NCBI RefSeq assembly: GCF_010435915.1
Contig: NZ_JAAFZH010000015.1
Span: 1-64,000, forward strand
Direction of reading: 5' to 3'
DNA length: 64,000 nucleotides
Source of the DNA: Spirosoma terrae
GTDB taxonomy: Bacteria > Bacteroidota > Bacteroidia > Cytophagales > Spirosomataceae
Within the stretch, counting starts at the first letter, position 1; each line of letters opens with the position of its first letter. The notes below the pieces were generated by a model. The model did not search any database. It had not been told where the DNA came from and worked only from the letters and a program-made list of their open reading frames with translations. Positions 53,779-61,389 of the stretch are shown piece by piece. The position numbers were made by a program, and so were the translations under genes.

Positions 53779-53798
53779 AAAAAAAGGGCCTAAGCCCT
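53779..53798 (-). terminator. Intrinsic terminator of the IclR gene
   Basis: On the minus strand AGGGC-TTAG-GCCCT is followed by TTTTTTT, 25 bases past the stop. The stem is short (5 bp) but GC-rich. It separates the regulator from susC. Confidence 0.7.
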
Positions 53799-53822
53799 AT
53801 ACACGATTAGCATCAATAGTCT

Positions 53823-54560
53823 CTAAATCAATCGTTTATTAATTTTAGCAGCGCATTTACGTAAAGAATCTATCAGCTTATGTTTATCCAAAGCCATATA
53901 CCGATATTCAGGTAGGTAGATACTCAGGCTAGCCACCACCAACTCTTTCTTATAAATAGGTACAGCCAGGCCCATTACATGTCGATTGGTTATAGTTTGT
54001 ACTGCTAGCTCCTCTCGACGCATTAGCGAAAGTGCTTCATACAACTTGCTTTCAGTCTGAACTTCGGGCCATGACTCTTCAGAAGGAAGTCCGTATTTCG
54101 TTAAAAATCGCTCCAGCTTGTCCTTCGTTAGCATAGCCAGTAACAATCGCCCGGAGGCAGAATCATAGACAGGCTTTATATCAGCGGTTCGCACTTGCAA
54201 GTCCTGCTCGGCAAAGGTTCTATAAATCGCAACTCGCTGATTATCTTTAAGTATAGCTAACAAACAATTCTCATTGACTGACTGAGTAAGTAAATCCATC
54301 TCCTCCTTCGCAGCTTCCAGCAAATCTTTCTGATACGCTTCATTGCCCGTTAGCGAGTACGATTTTGAACCTAATATGTAGCCTTTTTTCGTTCCTATCT
54401 GTTCGACATAGCCGCGTGCCACTAACGATTTAAGAATGTTTGCACACGTACCATGATTTAGTTGCAGGTTATCGGCCAGATCGCCCAACGATTTCGGACG
54501 TTCAGGATCAGCAGCTATCAATTCCAGCAAATCCAGAGCTCGATTAATTACTTGTATCAT
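53823..54560 (-). CDS. IclR-family transcriptional regulator
   Basis: 245 residues. The N-terminal winged helix (RALDLLELIAADPERPKSLGDLADNLQLNHGTCANILKSLVARGYVEQI) is followed by an IclR effector domain with ENCLLAILKDNQRVAIYR, DSASGRLLLAMLT and VMGLAVPIYKKELVVASLSIYLPEYR. IclR members such as KdgR sense sugar-acid intermediates. Its place just before susC, in a cluster with a glucarate-dehydratase-type enzyme and an acid-sugar-type transporter, suggests that it controls this PUL with a keto-deoxy acid as signal. It is the only regulator gene in the PUL. Confidence 0.92.
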   Translation of the reverse strand: MIQVINRALDLLELIAADPERPKSLGDLADNLQLNHGTCANILKSLVARGYVEQIGTKKGYILGSKSYSLTGNEAYQKDLLEAAKEEMDLLTQSVNENCLLAILKDNQRVAIYRTFAEQDLQVRTADIKPVYDSASGRLLLAMLTKDKLERFLTKYGLPSEESWPEVQTESKLYEALSLMRREELAVQTITNRHVMGLAVPIYKKELVVASLSIYLPEYRYMALDKHKLIDSLRKCAAKINKRLI

Positions 54561-54673
54561 TTACATCAATTTTACAATGCAAAATAAATACTATTATTAA
54601 AAAATAAAAGAGTTCTAGTGACAAATATGGTTAATCGGCAACAATCTGACGTTTATGGTGTCTGATAGATATC

Positions 54674-54704
54674 AAAAAAGGACATCAAAGCGATGTCCTT
54701 TTTT
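54674..54704 (-). terminator. Intrinsic terminator of the sialidase-like gene
   Basis: AAAAAAGGACATC / GATGTCCTTTTTT is a perfect 13-bp inverted repeat with a T run, 27 bases after the stop on the minus strand. Confidence 0.85.
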
Positions 54705-54730
54705 GTACTTACGGTACTGGTTGACCTAAA

Positions 54731-55774
54731 CTAGTTTGCCTTTTTGGGGTCGAGTACTACGTGACGAACGCGCTGGCGCTTCCAGGTATACGTAACGTGG
54801 ATAAGGCCATCGGCCGATTGAATAACGGCCGGATATGAATACTCACCTGGTTCCGTTTCCAGTACTGCCAGCGTTTTCCAGGTTTTGCCGTCGTTGGAAA
54901 TGGCTACGTCCAGCGGAGTACGGGGTCCATTTTTACCATTACTAGTTGTTGTAGGATTATAGACTAAAACCTGCCGACCATCTTTTAACGTAACGGCGTC
55001 TGTACCCGAATTAGGGTTAGGCAATGATGTTTTGGCTAAAGCAGACCAGGTTTTTCCGTTGTCGTTCGACCAGGTTTCCAGAATGTAGCCCACTTTCTGG
55101 CTACGGCAAAGCGCCTGTAGCTGACCATTCGCATGAAATAAAACGCTGGGCTGAATGGCTCCATCCGTTACACCTTCGTTAATGGGAGCCGTTTTCTGCC
55201 AGGTTTTGCCCCAATCGCTGGTTTGCTCAAAATGTACCCGCCAGTTGTGATCTTCCGAACTGGTTGGGCATAATAAAACACCCGACGATAATAGAACTGG
55301 TTTATTTTTGATGGGTCCTAAAATACCTTCCGGCAGACGCTCCGCTTCTCCCCACGTTTTCCCATTATCGCTAGACCGTTTTAGCAAGCCCCACCAGGTT
55401 GATGGACTTGGCCCTACCTTGTAAAACAAAATCAGCTCTCCGCCGGGGCGCTGAAATAATACCGGATTCCAGCAGGGTAATCGCTTTCCGTCGGGCTGCA
55501 CACCCGTTGCTACTTCCACGGGCGTTGTCCAGCCTTTTTTTGTCAGGCTGCTCACCCAGATCCCCACATCAGGATGACGTTCGTGGGTTCCACCAAACCA
55601 GGAAGCGACTAAGCCTTCCGGTGTTTCTGCAATTGTGGAGGCATGACACTCGGGGAAGGGTGCCTTTTCGTAAATCCATTCCTGCTTTAACACGGCTGGA
55701 TTTTCGGGTTGTGCGTACAGGTGTTGACTGCTAAAAAAGAGAATAAGTAGTAAAGAAAGAAAGTTAATCTTCAT
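54731..55774 (-). CDS. BNR-repeat sialidase-like protein
   Basis: 347 residues with signal peptide (INFLSLLLILFFSSQHLYAQ). Several Asp-box (BNR) motifs of the SxDxGxxW type are seen: SSDNGKTW, TSDWGKTW, SNDNGKTW and SNDGKTW. The opening ECHASTIAETPEGLVASWFGGTHERHPDVGIW is the signature of COG4692-type predicted neuraminidases. The Arg-Ile-Pro motif of GH33 sialidases is not visible, so true sialidase action is doubtful. It is probably a six-bladed propeller hydrolase or lyase for an acidic sugar. A terminator separates it from the IclR gene. Confidence 0.85.
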   Translation of the reverse strand: MKINFLSLLLILFFSSQHLYAQPENPAVLKQEWIYEKAPFPECHASTIAETPEGLVASWFGGTHERHPDVGIWVSSLTKKGWTTPVEVATGVQPDGKRLPCWNPVLFQRPGGELILFYKVGPSPSTWWGLLKRSSDNGKTWGEAERLPEGILGPIKNKPVLLSSGVLLCPTSSEDHNWRVHFEQTSDWGKTWQKTAPINEGVTDGAIQPSVLFHANGQLQALCRSQKVGYILETWSNDNGKTWSALAKTSLPNPNSGTDAVTLKDGRQVLVYNPTTTSNGKNGPRTPLDVAISNDGKTWKTLAVLETEPGEYSYPAVIQSADGLIHVTYTWKRQRVRHVVLDPKKAN

Positions 55775-55933
55775 AAGAAATTAGTAGAATGAGGCCGGAA
55801 TTTACAGCGTTATGGCTTCTCTTCGTTCAAATCAGACAAGCCGGTAAACTAGATTCAACTATCAGCAAAGTAACGTATGTGCAAACATTACTGATTTAGA
55901 GAGGATAGAGACTATTGCCTTTAGCCGATCAGT

Positions 55934-56197
55934 TCAGTTTTTTTCAAGTTCTTCTTTATAGTTTCGCCCTATCGGTATATGAGTATTGCTTAGTACGATT
56001 CGATTTTGTTCGATACGGCTGATTTGGGGCATAGCCATTATGAACGATTTGTGCACACGAATGAAGTGATTATCCGGAAAAATATCATGCATCGCTTTGA
56101 TAGAGCCTTTAATAACGATCTTGTCGGTTGAGGTATGAATGATGGCACCAACTTTTAAGCTCTCCAACGGTTTGTCATCTATGGTACTGTTTTTCAT
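55934..56197 (-). CDS. LytTR DNA-binding domain mini-protein
   Basis: 87 residues consisting almost only of a LytTR domain: IIHTSTDKIVIKGSIKAM, FIRVHKSFIMAMPQISRI and IPIGRNYKEEL are the diagnostic blocks. Full regulators have an N-terminal receiver or membrane part, and here even the first strand of the domain appears shortened. The start ATG lies in the loop of a 15-bp perfect hairpin whose 3' arm encodes residues 2-6. It could be a stand-alone regulator, or the remnant of a longer one. Confidence 0.8.
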   Translation of the reverse strand: MKNSTIDDKPLESLKVGAIIHTSTDKIVIKGSIKAMHDIFPDNHFIRVHKSFIMAMPQISRIEQNRIVLSNTHIPIGRNYKEELEKN

Positions 56198-56214
56198 TTA
56201 AAAACAGTACCATA
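56180..56214 (-). promoter_or_regulatory. Perfect hairpin enclosing the LytTR start codon
   Basis: Arms TATGGTACTGTTTTT and AAAAACAGTACCATA (56180-56194 and 56200-56214) are perfectly complementary, with a five-base loop that carries the ATG. In the mRNA this could hide or present the start codon. As DNA, it could be a binding site for the LytTR protein itself. Confidence 0.65.
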
Positions 56215-56454
56215 GCAACAAGTCCATTTACTTTAATCCGATTTGACTTACTTTATTTCTGTCTAACAGGTTTATGGTGATTTATCGATACCTTGACATT
56301 ATTGGACACTAGTTGGAAGCCATAGAGCCCGTTTCTGCTTTTTACAAGCATCTGGGATCTGCTTTGTCGGCATTGGACACCGACTGATACTTCTGAATTG
56401 AGCAAATGGAAGAACGCCCTATCGACTCCTTGAGCGTATAAATATGATCGATCG

Positions 56455-56964
56455 TTAAAAGCTATATCCGACTGCCACTCCTCCCCAGGGGCCATGATTG
56501 GTGGCATTTGCCCTGGTTAGTTTAAAAGTTGGCGTAAAGCCTGCCCGCAGCATAAGCCCTCCCGTTGGCTTTTGGTAACGATAACTGGCTCGTGGCACCG
56601 CGTAGAGATCCCAGGGCTGTACACCAGGCATTAACTCTCCCCAGCTTGCTTTAGAAGCAGTTAATCCAAGCCCAAAATCAGCATGGTGCTTGCCCGTACC
56701 CAGCAGGGTAAACACTTCTCCAATCAAATTTGCCCTGTTTGGAGACATTCCATAATAGGAGGCTCCTGCCCGGTACCCAAAGGCGTGTGTTGTTTTCAGG
56801 AGTACCAGTCGCTCATAGTTCACGGAGTAAAAGCCGCCCGACCCTAATCCTTCCACGTAGATCGTATTTCGCGCTTTAAAGGGGCTATCCGCCTTAGATA
56901 CTTGAGCGAGCACGCCCAATGAACAACAACAACAACAACAAATAAACAGTAAAGTAGCCTTCAT
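56455..56964 (-). CDS. Small outer-membrane beta-barrel-like protein
   Basis: 169 residues. The signal sequence MKATLLFICCCCCCSLGVLAQ has six consecutive Cys, encoded by a (TGT)6 microsatellite. The mature part alternates polar and hydrophobic residues and ends in aromatic GVAVGYSF, as barrel proteins do. Motifs such as YVEGLGSGGFYSVNYERLV are common in Bacteroidota predicted outer membrane proteins. Function unknown. Confidence 0.78.
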   Translation of the reverse strand: MKATLLFICCCCCCSLGVLAQVSKADSPFKARNTIYVEGLGSGGFYSVNYERLVLLKTTHAFGYRAGASYYGMSPNRANLIGEVFTLLGTGKHHADFGLGLTASKASWGELMPGVQPWDLYAVPRASYRYQKPTGGLMLRAGFTPTFKLTRANATNHGPWGGVAVGYSF

Positions 56965-57162
56965 GCCGGTTGGTTATAGGTATAGGGATGAATAGGAAGT
57001 ACTAACCAAAGAAAGCTAAAAGCTATCAATTAATGGATTCATTAACAGCTTTTAACAAAAAAGACCAACGTGTAAAACAATCTTACTTTCTCCTTTCCCT
57101 ACCCTATTTCGTCCAATTATCCTTTAGCCTGGCGTGCTTCTATCGAATCGTTTTCTATATGC

Positions 57163-57441
57163 CTATTTTTTTTCCCGAGTTTGTATTTCCTCAAAATCGC
57201 CCTTGACGTAGCGGGGCTGGCCGAGGTAGCCAGGAATTACAACAAACCGGCCTGTCTTCGTATCCAAAATAATAGACTCCCGCTCGCTTGCGACGGCCTG
57301 GAACCGGCGCGTATCCAGGATACCCGGCTCAGGTTGCCCACCATTCGACGAGGTGAAATTGGTTAGTAACAAAATACCCACGATGGTTAGGCAGCCCAGG
57401 AAAAAGGATCGCAGATCAAGCGAAAAATGAATCGTTTTCAT
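57163..57441 (-). CDS. Small membrane-anchored hypothetical protein
   Basis: 92 residues. One hydrophobic segment (FFLGCLTIVGILLLTNF) is followed by a short extracytoplasmic region (ILDTKTGRFVVIPGYLGQPRYVKGDFEEI). The family is not recognised. The tail reads like a small strand-rich domain that could bind a partner. It lies between the Crp/Fnr and outer-membrane genes on the same strand. Confidence 0.68.
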   Translation of the reverse strand: MKTIHFSLDLRSFFLGCLTIVGILLLTNFTSSNGGQPEPGILDTRRFQAVASERESIILDTKTGRFVVIPGYLGQPRYVKGDFEEIQTREKK

Positions 57442-57511
57442 AGCTAATGAGTTGATAGTTTACCTCAGATAGGTGTTTGCACTACAAAAGCACATTCACA
57501 GCCTGTTATTC

Positions 57512-58099
57512 TCATCGGCCCGATAATCGTTTCCGAATTCGGCTTAATGAAGGCCCCTGAATACCGAGATACGAGGAAATATGATAGAGCGGAATGGCAT
57601 TGTAAAGATCAGGATGCTGCTCGATCAAATCCAGATAACGCTGTTCTGGCGTCTGGAACAGAAAATCCTCCATTCGGTTCATGGCCAGATTAAATGCCCG
57701 TTCACCAACCAGTCGGCCAAACCGCTCCCATTGATGCGATTGCTGATAAAGCTCCTGCAGATGCGTAATATTGATATACAAAATGGTCGAATCGACCATC
57801 GACTCAGTATAATAGTTACAGGGCGACTGATTGATAAAACTTTTGTAGGACACAACAACCTGGTGCTTCGAAAAAAAGAAAATGTTCTTTTCTTCGCCGG
57901 TCTGGTCGTTTACGTAGTACGTTCTGAAAATACCATCGAGAATAAAACCCAGATGTTTACAGACGTTCTTGTACTCATTGTAAAACTCGCCTTTCTTGTA
58001 GTGCTTTTTTTGCCAGTAGGGAACAGACAGCGCAAAGGCTTCCTCATCAATGTCGGCAAATGTGCGTAGAGCATGTCCTAATAAGTCGATGTCGTTCAT
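57512..58099 (-). CDS. Crp/Fnr-family regulator
   Basis: 195 residues from the ATG at 58099 (MNDIDLLGHALRTFADID). An upstream extension to 58171 is not family-like. An N-terminal cyclic-nucleotide-type beta-roll (HYKKGEFYNEYKNVCKHLGFILDGIFRTYYVNDQTGEEKNIFFF) precedes helices and a C-terminal HTH (YHISSYLGIQGPSLSRIRKRL). This is the short Bacteroidota type, probably without cAMP or FeS binding. The ligand and targets are unknown. Confidence 0.88.
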   Translation of the reverse strand: MNDIDLLGHALRTFADIDEEAFALSVPYWQKKHYKKGEFYNEYKNVCKHLGFILDGIFRTYYVNDQTGEEKNIFFFSKHQVVVSYKSFINQSPCNYYTESMVDSTILYINITHLQELYQQSHQWERFGRLVGERAFNLAMNRMEDFLFQTPEQRYLDLIEQHPDLYNAIPLYHISSYLGIQGPSLSRIRKRLSGR

Positions 58100-58233
58100 G
58101 GCGTGAAGGACTACAATAAAAAACGGTTTGTGGGCAGCAAGATAATCAAGTTCCTGCCCACAAACCGCCAATACTTACGAATAAGCCACTTACAAACTTT
58201 CGACCGTTTTACTACGTAGCTAAACGCCAGCCA

Positions 58234-59376
58234 CTACGGCTGCCCCGCCAGCACTTCAGCCAGTTTTTTACCTAGTTCTTCACCCCGAACATTCTTGGCC
58301 ACAATTTTCCCATCGGGACCAATCAGGAAATTCTGGGGGATGGCCCGGATACCATATTGTTTGGCGACTTCATTGTCCCAGAATTTCAGATCGGATACGT
58401 GTGCCCAGGTGAGGTTGTCTTTATGGATTGCTCGTAGCCACGCTTCTTTCGCGTTAGGCCGATCGAGCGAAACACCCAGCACGGTAAAGTTTTTTTCTTT
58501 GTATTCGTTGTAATTCTTCACTACGTTCGGATTTTCGGCCCGGCAAGGTCCGCACCAGCTGGCCCAGAAATCGACTAGTACGTATTTGCCTTTGAAATCG
58601 TGTAATGAAACCGCTTTGCCCAACGTATCGGTCTGCGTAAAATCGGGGGCCAGCTCTCCTACCGACGTTGCCTTAATACGGTTCAGCGTAGCTGCATACT
58701 CCTGACCAGCCTTGCTATTTTTCACAGCGTCGCTCAACCCATCGAAAACGGGCTTTACTTCACCATATTCTGGAGCATACCCACCAAAAGATTTCAAGGC
58801 ATCCAGCGCAACGAGGCTTGTGGGCATCGACTTGATAAACTGAGCGTATACAACTTTCTGTTCCGCTTCAATGGCTTCGTATCGTTTGTCGAGCGCATCG
58901 CTAAACTCCTTTTTGCTACGTTGCTCGGGCGTAGCGGCTCGGTACTCCTGCATCAGCGCGTCCATTTTATCGGTCGACGGCTTTAGCGCTACCTCTAGTT
59001 TCTGATTATCGACATTTAGCGGAGTACCACTAACTACCGCATTTTTAAGTGAGTCAGGACTGCTCACGTTTACAGTGCCGGGTTCGAGATAGAGGCTGAT
59101 AGAGGGAGTTGGCCTGGTTTTACTCAGACCTGTTCCGCGCTTGTCGACCAGTAAGGTCCCTTTGATCGGGCTATCAACTGAGCCTTTGAACTCAAATTTA
59201 CCATGTTGAATCGTTGTGGAATCGAGCTTTACCGAGGTACCTGAGCCATATCGCAGATACGCTTTGGCCGGGGCTTTCATGGCACCCAACTGGCCCTGAA
59301 GGGTGTACGAACCACTCTGCGCCCATAACACAGACGGAAGAAGTCCTACCAACGTAGCGGAGATTATTTTTTTCAT
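58234..59376 (-). CDS. TlpA-like thioredoxin with DUF4369 domain
   Basis: 380 residues with signal peptide (IISATLVGLLPSVLWAQ). Residues about 22-125 form a DUF4369 beta domain (SGSYTLQGQLGAMKAPAKAYLRY). Residues about 130-235 are helical. The C-terminal 140 residues form an AhpC/TSA-thioredoxin fold with WCGPC at 274-278. Such proteins are periplasmic or outer-membrane-bound thiol reductants, common and multi-copy in Bacteroidota. The reductant target is unknown. Confidence 0.92.
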   Translation of the reverse strand: MKKIISATLVGLLPSVLWAQSGSYTLQGQLGAMKAPAKAYLRYGSGTSVKLDSTTIQHGKFEFKGSVDSPIKGTLLVDKRGTGLSKTRPTPSISLYLEPGTVNVSSPDSLKNAVVSGTPLNVDNQKLEVALKPSTDKMDALMQEYRAATPEQRSKKEFSDALDKRYEAIEAEQKVVYAQFIKSMPTSLVALDALKSFGGYAPEYGEVKPVFDGLSDAVKNSKAGQEYAATLNRIKATSVGELAPDFTQTDTLGKAVSLHDFKGKYVLVDFWASWCGPCRAENPNVVKNYNEYKEKNFTVLGVSLDRPNAKEAWLRAIHKDNLTWAHVSDLKFWDNEVAKQYGIRAIPQNFLIGPDGKIVAKNVRGEELGKKLAEVLAGQP

Positions 59377-59559
59377 TTCAGTTGTCGTTTGGCGAATAAA
59401 ACCATAAAAACTATAGAATCAGCAGAATACGTCTTTTTTTCTTATTCGGCAGATCGTCATTCCCAAGCCCTAAACCGTTCATCACGAACTAGTATCGCGT
59501 CATAAATGAATGTGCTTACTTGGTGCCTGTTCTTCTAACCATTTATCTACCGATTATCC

Positions 59560-60303
59560 ATGAAATACCTATACGTTTTATTGGTGCTGATCAGTTCCTT
59601 GGCGCAGGCTCAAGTCGATACCATCAACACCGCTACGTTGAAACTGAACCTATCTGCCTTTAAAAACTCAAAACGTTCGTACGCCGTTTTTTTTGAAGAC
59701 AGTACGGGCAAACGACTCTCCTCCGCCGATATCTGGGACCGTACGATTCGACTTTCCCAAACGCCATCGGGCCAGAAAATCTACGAATTCGACTGGAAAT
59801 GGTTTCAAAAAGATTCGCTGCTAGGACACGTAACAGCTACCGGCCAGCTTCCTTCGCTGGCTCCCTTGACCCACAAGGCCGATTACGCAAAACGCGGTAA
59901 GATCTCTACCACGTTTACAGGAAATAACGTAGCCGTATCGATGCCCAATCGAAAAACGGGCCAGGACACTACGTTTACCGTAACGCTGAAACAGCCAGCT
60001 TTCGAATTTCCGATGGATCTGGAAATTTTACCACTCCTGCCCATCAAAAAAGTGGGTCAGCAATTCGCGGTTGCCTTTTATGAACCCGGCACACCCGCTG
60101 CCAACTATTACCGACTCACAGTTACAGGCAAAGAAGATTTGCCAATTGGCGGAAACACCAACATCAACTGCTGGCTCCTCAACATCGATTATGGTCGGCC
60201 AGACGCTCACGCTACGTTCTGGATTTCGGACCAGTCGCGCGAAGTGATTAAGATGAGAGAATATTTTCGGGGTCGTTATCGATATAAAGTAAAACTGTTT
60301 TAA
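59560..60303 (+). CDS. Secreted hypothetical protein
   Basis: 247 residues with signal peptide (MKYLYVLLVLISSLAQAQ). The mature part is rich in beta strands (VDTINTATLKLNLSAFKNSKRSYAVFF, TGQDTTFTVTLKQPAFEFPMD, TFWISDQSREVIKMREYFRGRYRYKVKLF). The ending resembles DUF3108-like periplasmic proteins, in which a strand pair reports on bound lipid or sugar. This is a weak match. It lies upstream of the beta-lactamase on the same strand. Confidence 0.75.
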   Translation: MKYLYVLLVLISSLAQAQVDTINTATLKLNLSAFKNSKRSYAVFFEDSTGKRLSSADIWDRTIRLSQTPSGQKIYEFDWKWFQKDSLLGHVTATGQLPSLAPLTHKADYAKRGKISTTFTGNNVAVSMPNRKTGQDTTFTVTLKQPAFEFPMDLEILPLLPIKKVGQQFAVAFYEPGTPAANYYRLTVTGKEDLPIGGNTNINCWLLNIDYGRPDAHATFWISDQSREVIKMREYFRGRYRYKVKLF

Positions 60304-60396
60304 TTATCCGCTCAACAAGCCCGCGCGATTTCGGCGTATCGGATCATGTGAAACAGCCATTGACCCGCTAATTTCACGCAAAATCAACTATTCCTC

Positions 60397-61299
60397 ATGA
60401 TCCGATATCTTTTATCGCTGGTTTTTAGCTTCGTATTCTTCTCCTTACTAGCCCAGCCTAACCATACGAAATCATCATTACGTCAGCTTCAGCAACAGAT
60501 TGAACAACTCGCCACAGCGGCTCAGGGTACAGTTGGTGTAGCCGCTACGCTGGTCGAAACGGGTGAATCAGTTTCGCTACATGGCGACCAGCCCTTTCCG
60601 ATGCAGAGCGTTTATAAAATGCCTATCGGTATGGCAACCTTACATCTGGTCGATCAGGGTAAGCTGTCGCTGGAGCAGAAAATTCGGGTATCGACCGCCG
60701 ACTATATTTCAAAACGGCAACACAGCCCTATCCGCGAAAAATACCCCAACGGCACCGAACTCAGTCTGGCGGAATTGCTGCGCTACGCCGTTTCGGAAAG
60801 TGATGGCTCAGCCAGTGATGTTCTGATGCGGGTAGTAGGTGGGCCAAACGTGATCATGAGCTACCTGAAAAGTCTGGGCATCAAGGATCTAATAGTACTA
60901 AATACAGAGCGTGAAATTGGCAGCGACAATGCTGTTCAGTATAAAAACTGGGCGAAACCAGCCGAAGCGGTTGCCCTGCTCCGTCGACTTCAGGAAGGTC
61001 GCGGTTTATCGAAAAGCAGTCGCGCCTTTCTGCTACGTCTGATGACGGAAACCGAAACGGGGCTTCATCGGCTGAAAGGGCAACTACCAGTCGGAACCGT
61101 TGTTGCGCATAAAACCGGCACCTCCTGGACTATCGATGGCGTAACAGCCGCCACGAATGATATTGGTCTCGTTACGTTACCCAATGGGCAACACATTGCG
61201 ATTGCCGTGTTTGTTTCCGATGCGAAGGCCGACACTGATACCCGCGAAGCCGTCATTGCCAACATCAGCCGGGCCGTTTGGGATTACTGGGCAAGGTAA
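60397..61299 (+). CDS. Class A beta-lactamase (subclass A2-like)
   Basis: 300 residues with signal peptide (LLSLVFSFVFFSLLAQ). The Ser-x-x-Lys motif is Ser71-Lys74 (QSVYKMP), the SDN-loop reads SDG at 135-137, the omega-loop Glu is Glu171 (NTEREI...QYKNW), and KTG is at 239-241. The QYKNW omega-loop pattern matches PER/CfxA-type subclass A2 enzymes common in Bacteroidota. It hydrolyses beta-lactams in the periplasm. No regulator (AmpR or BlaI) is nearby, so it is probably expressed constitutively as a chromosomal resistance gene. Confidence 0.9.
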   Translation: MIRYLLSLVFSFVFFSLLAQPNHTKSSLRQLQQQIEQLATAAQGTVGVAATLVETGESVSLHGDQPFPMQSVYKMPIGMATLHLVDQGKLSLEQKIRVSTADYISKRQHSPIREKYPNGTELSLAELLRYAVSESDGSASDVLMRVVGGPNVIMSYLKSLGIKDLIVLNTEREIGSDNAVQYKNWAKPAEAVALLRRLQEGRGLSKSSRAFLLRLMTETETGLHRLKGQLPVGTVVAHKTGTSWTIDGVTAATNDIGLVTLPNGQHIAIAVFVSDAKADTDTREAVIANISRAVWDYWAR

Positions 61300-61323
61300 T
61301 AAGGTCAAAACGAATCTGAATTA

Positions 61324-61353
61324 TTTGTTTACATAGTGGTAACACCACTTTTG
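61324..61353 (+). promoter_or_regulatory. Possible promoter of the phosphatase gene
   Basis: TTTG at 61324-61327 and CACTTTTG at 61346-61353 (one mismatch to TAnnTTTG) are 18 bases apart and about 37 bases before the start codon, which suits a Bacteroidota housekeeping promoter. Confidence 0.35.
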
Positions 61354-61389
61354 GTAGATTTACAGCCTCTAAATTCCTCGCAGTAGCTC

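Noticed and set aside
56253..56507. 84-codon frame between the LytTR and outer-membrane genes
   Set aside because: It begins inside the outer-membrane gene in another frame and shows no LytTR or other domain, so it does not restore a longer regulator.
56922..56939. (AAC)6 as part of a CRISPR or VNTR array
   Set aside because: Single run of 18 bases inside a coding signal peptide, without spacers or further copies.
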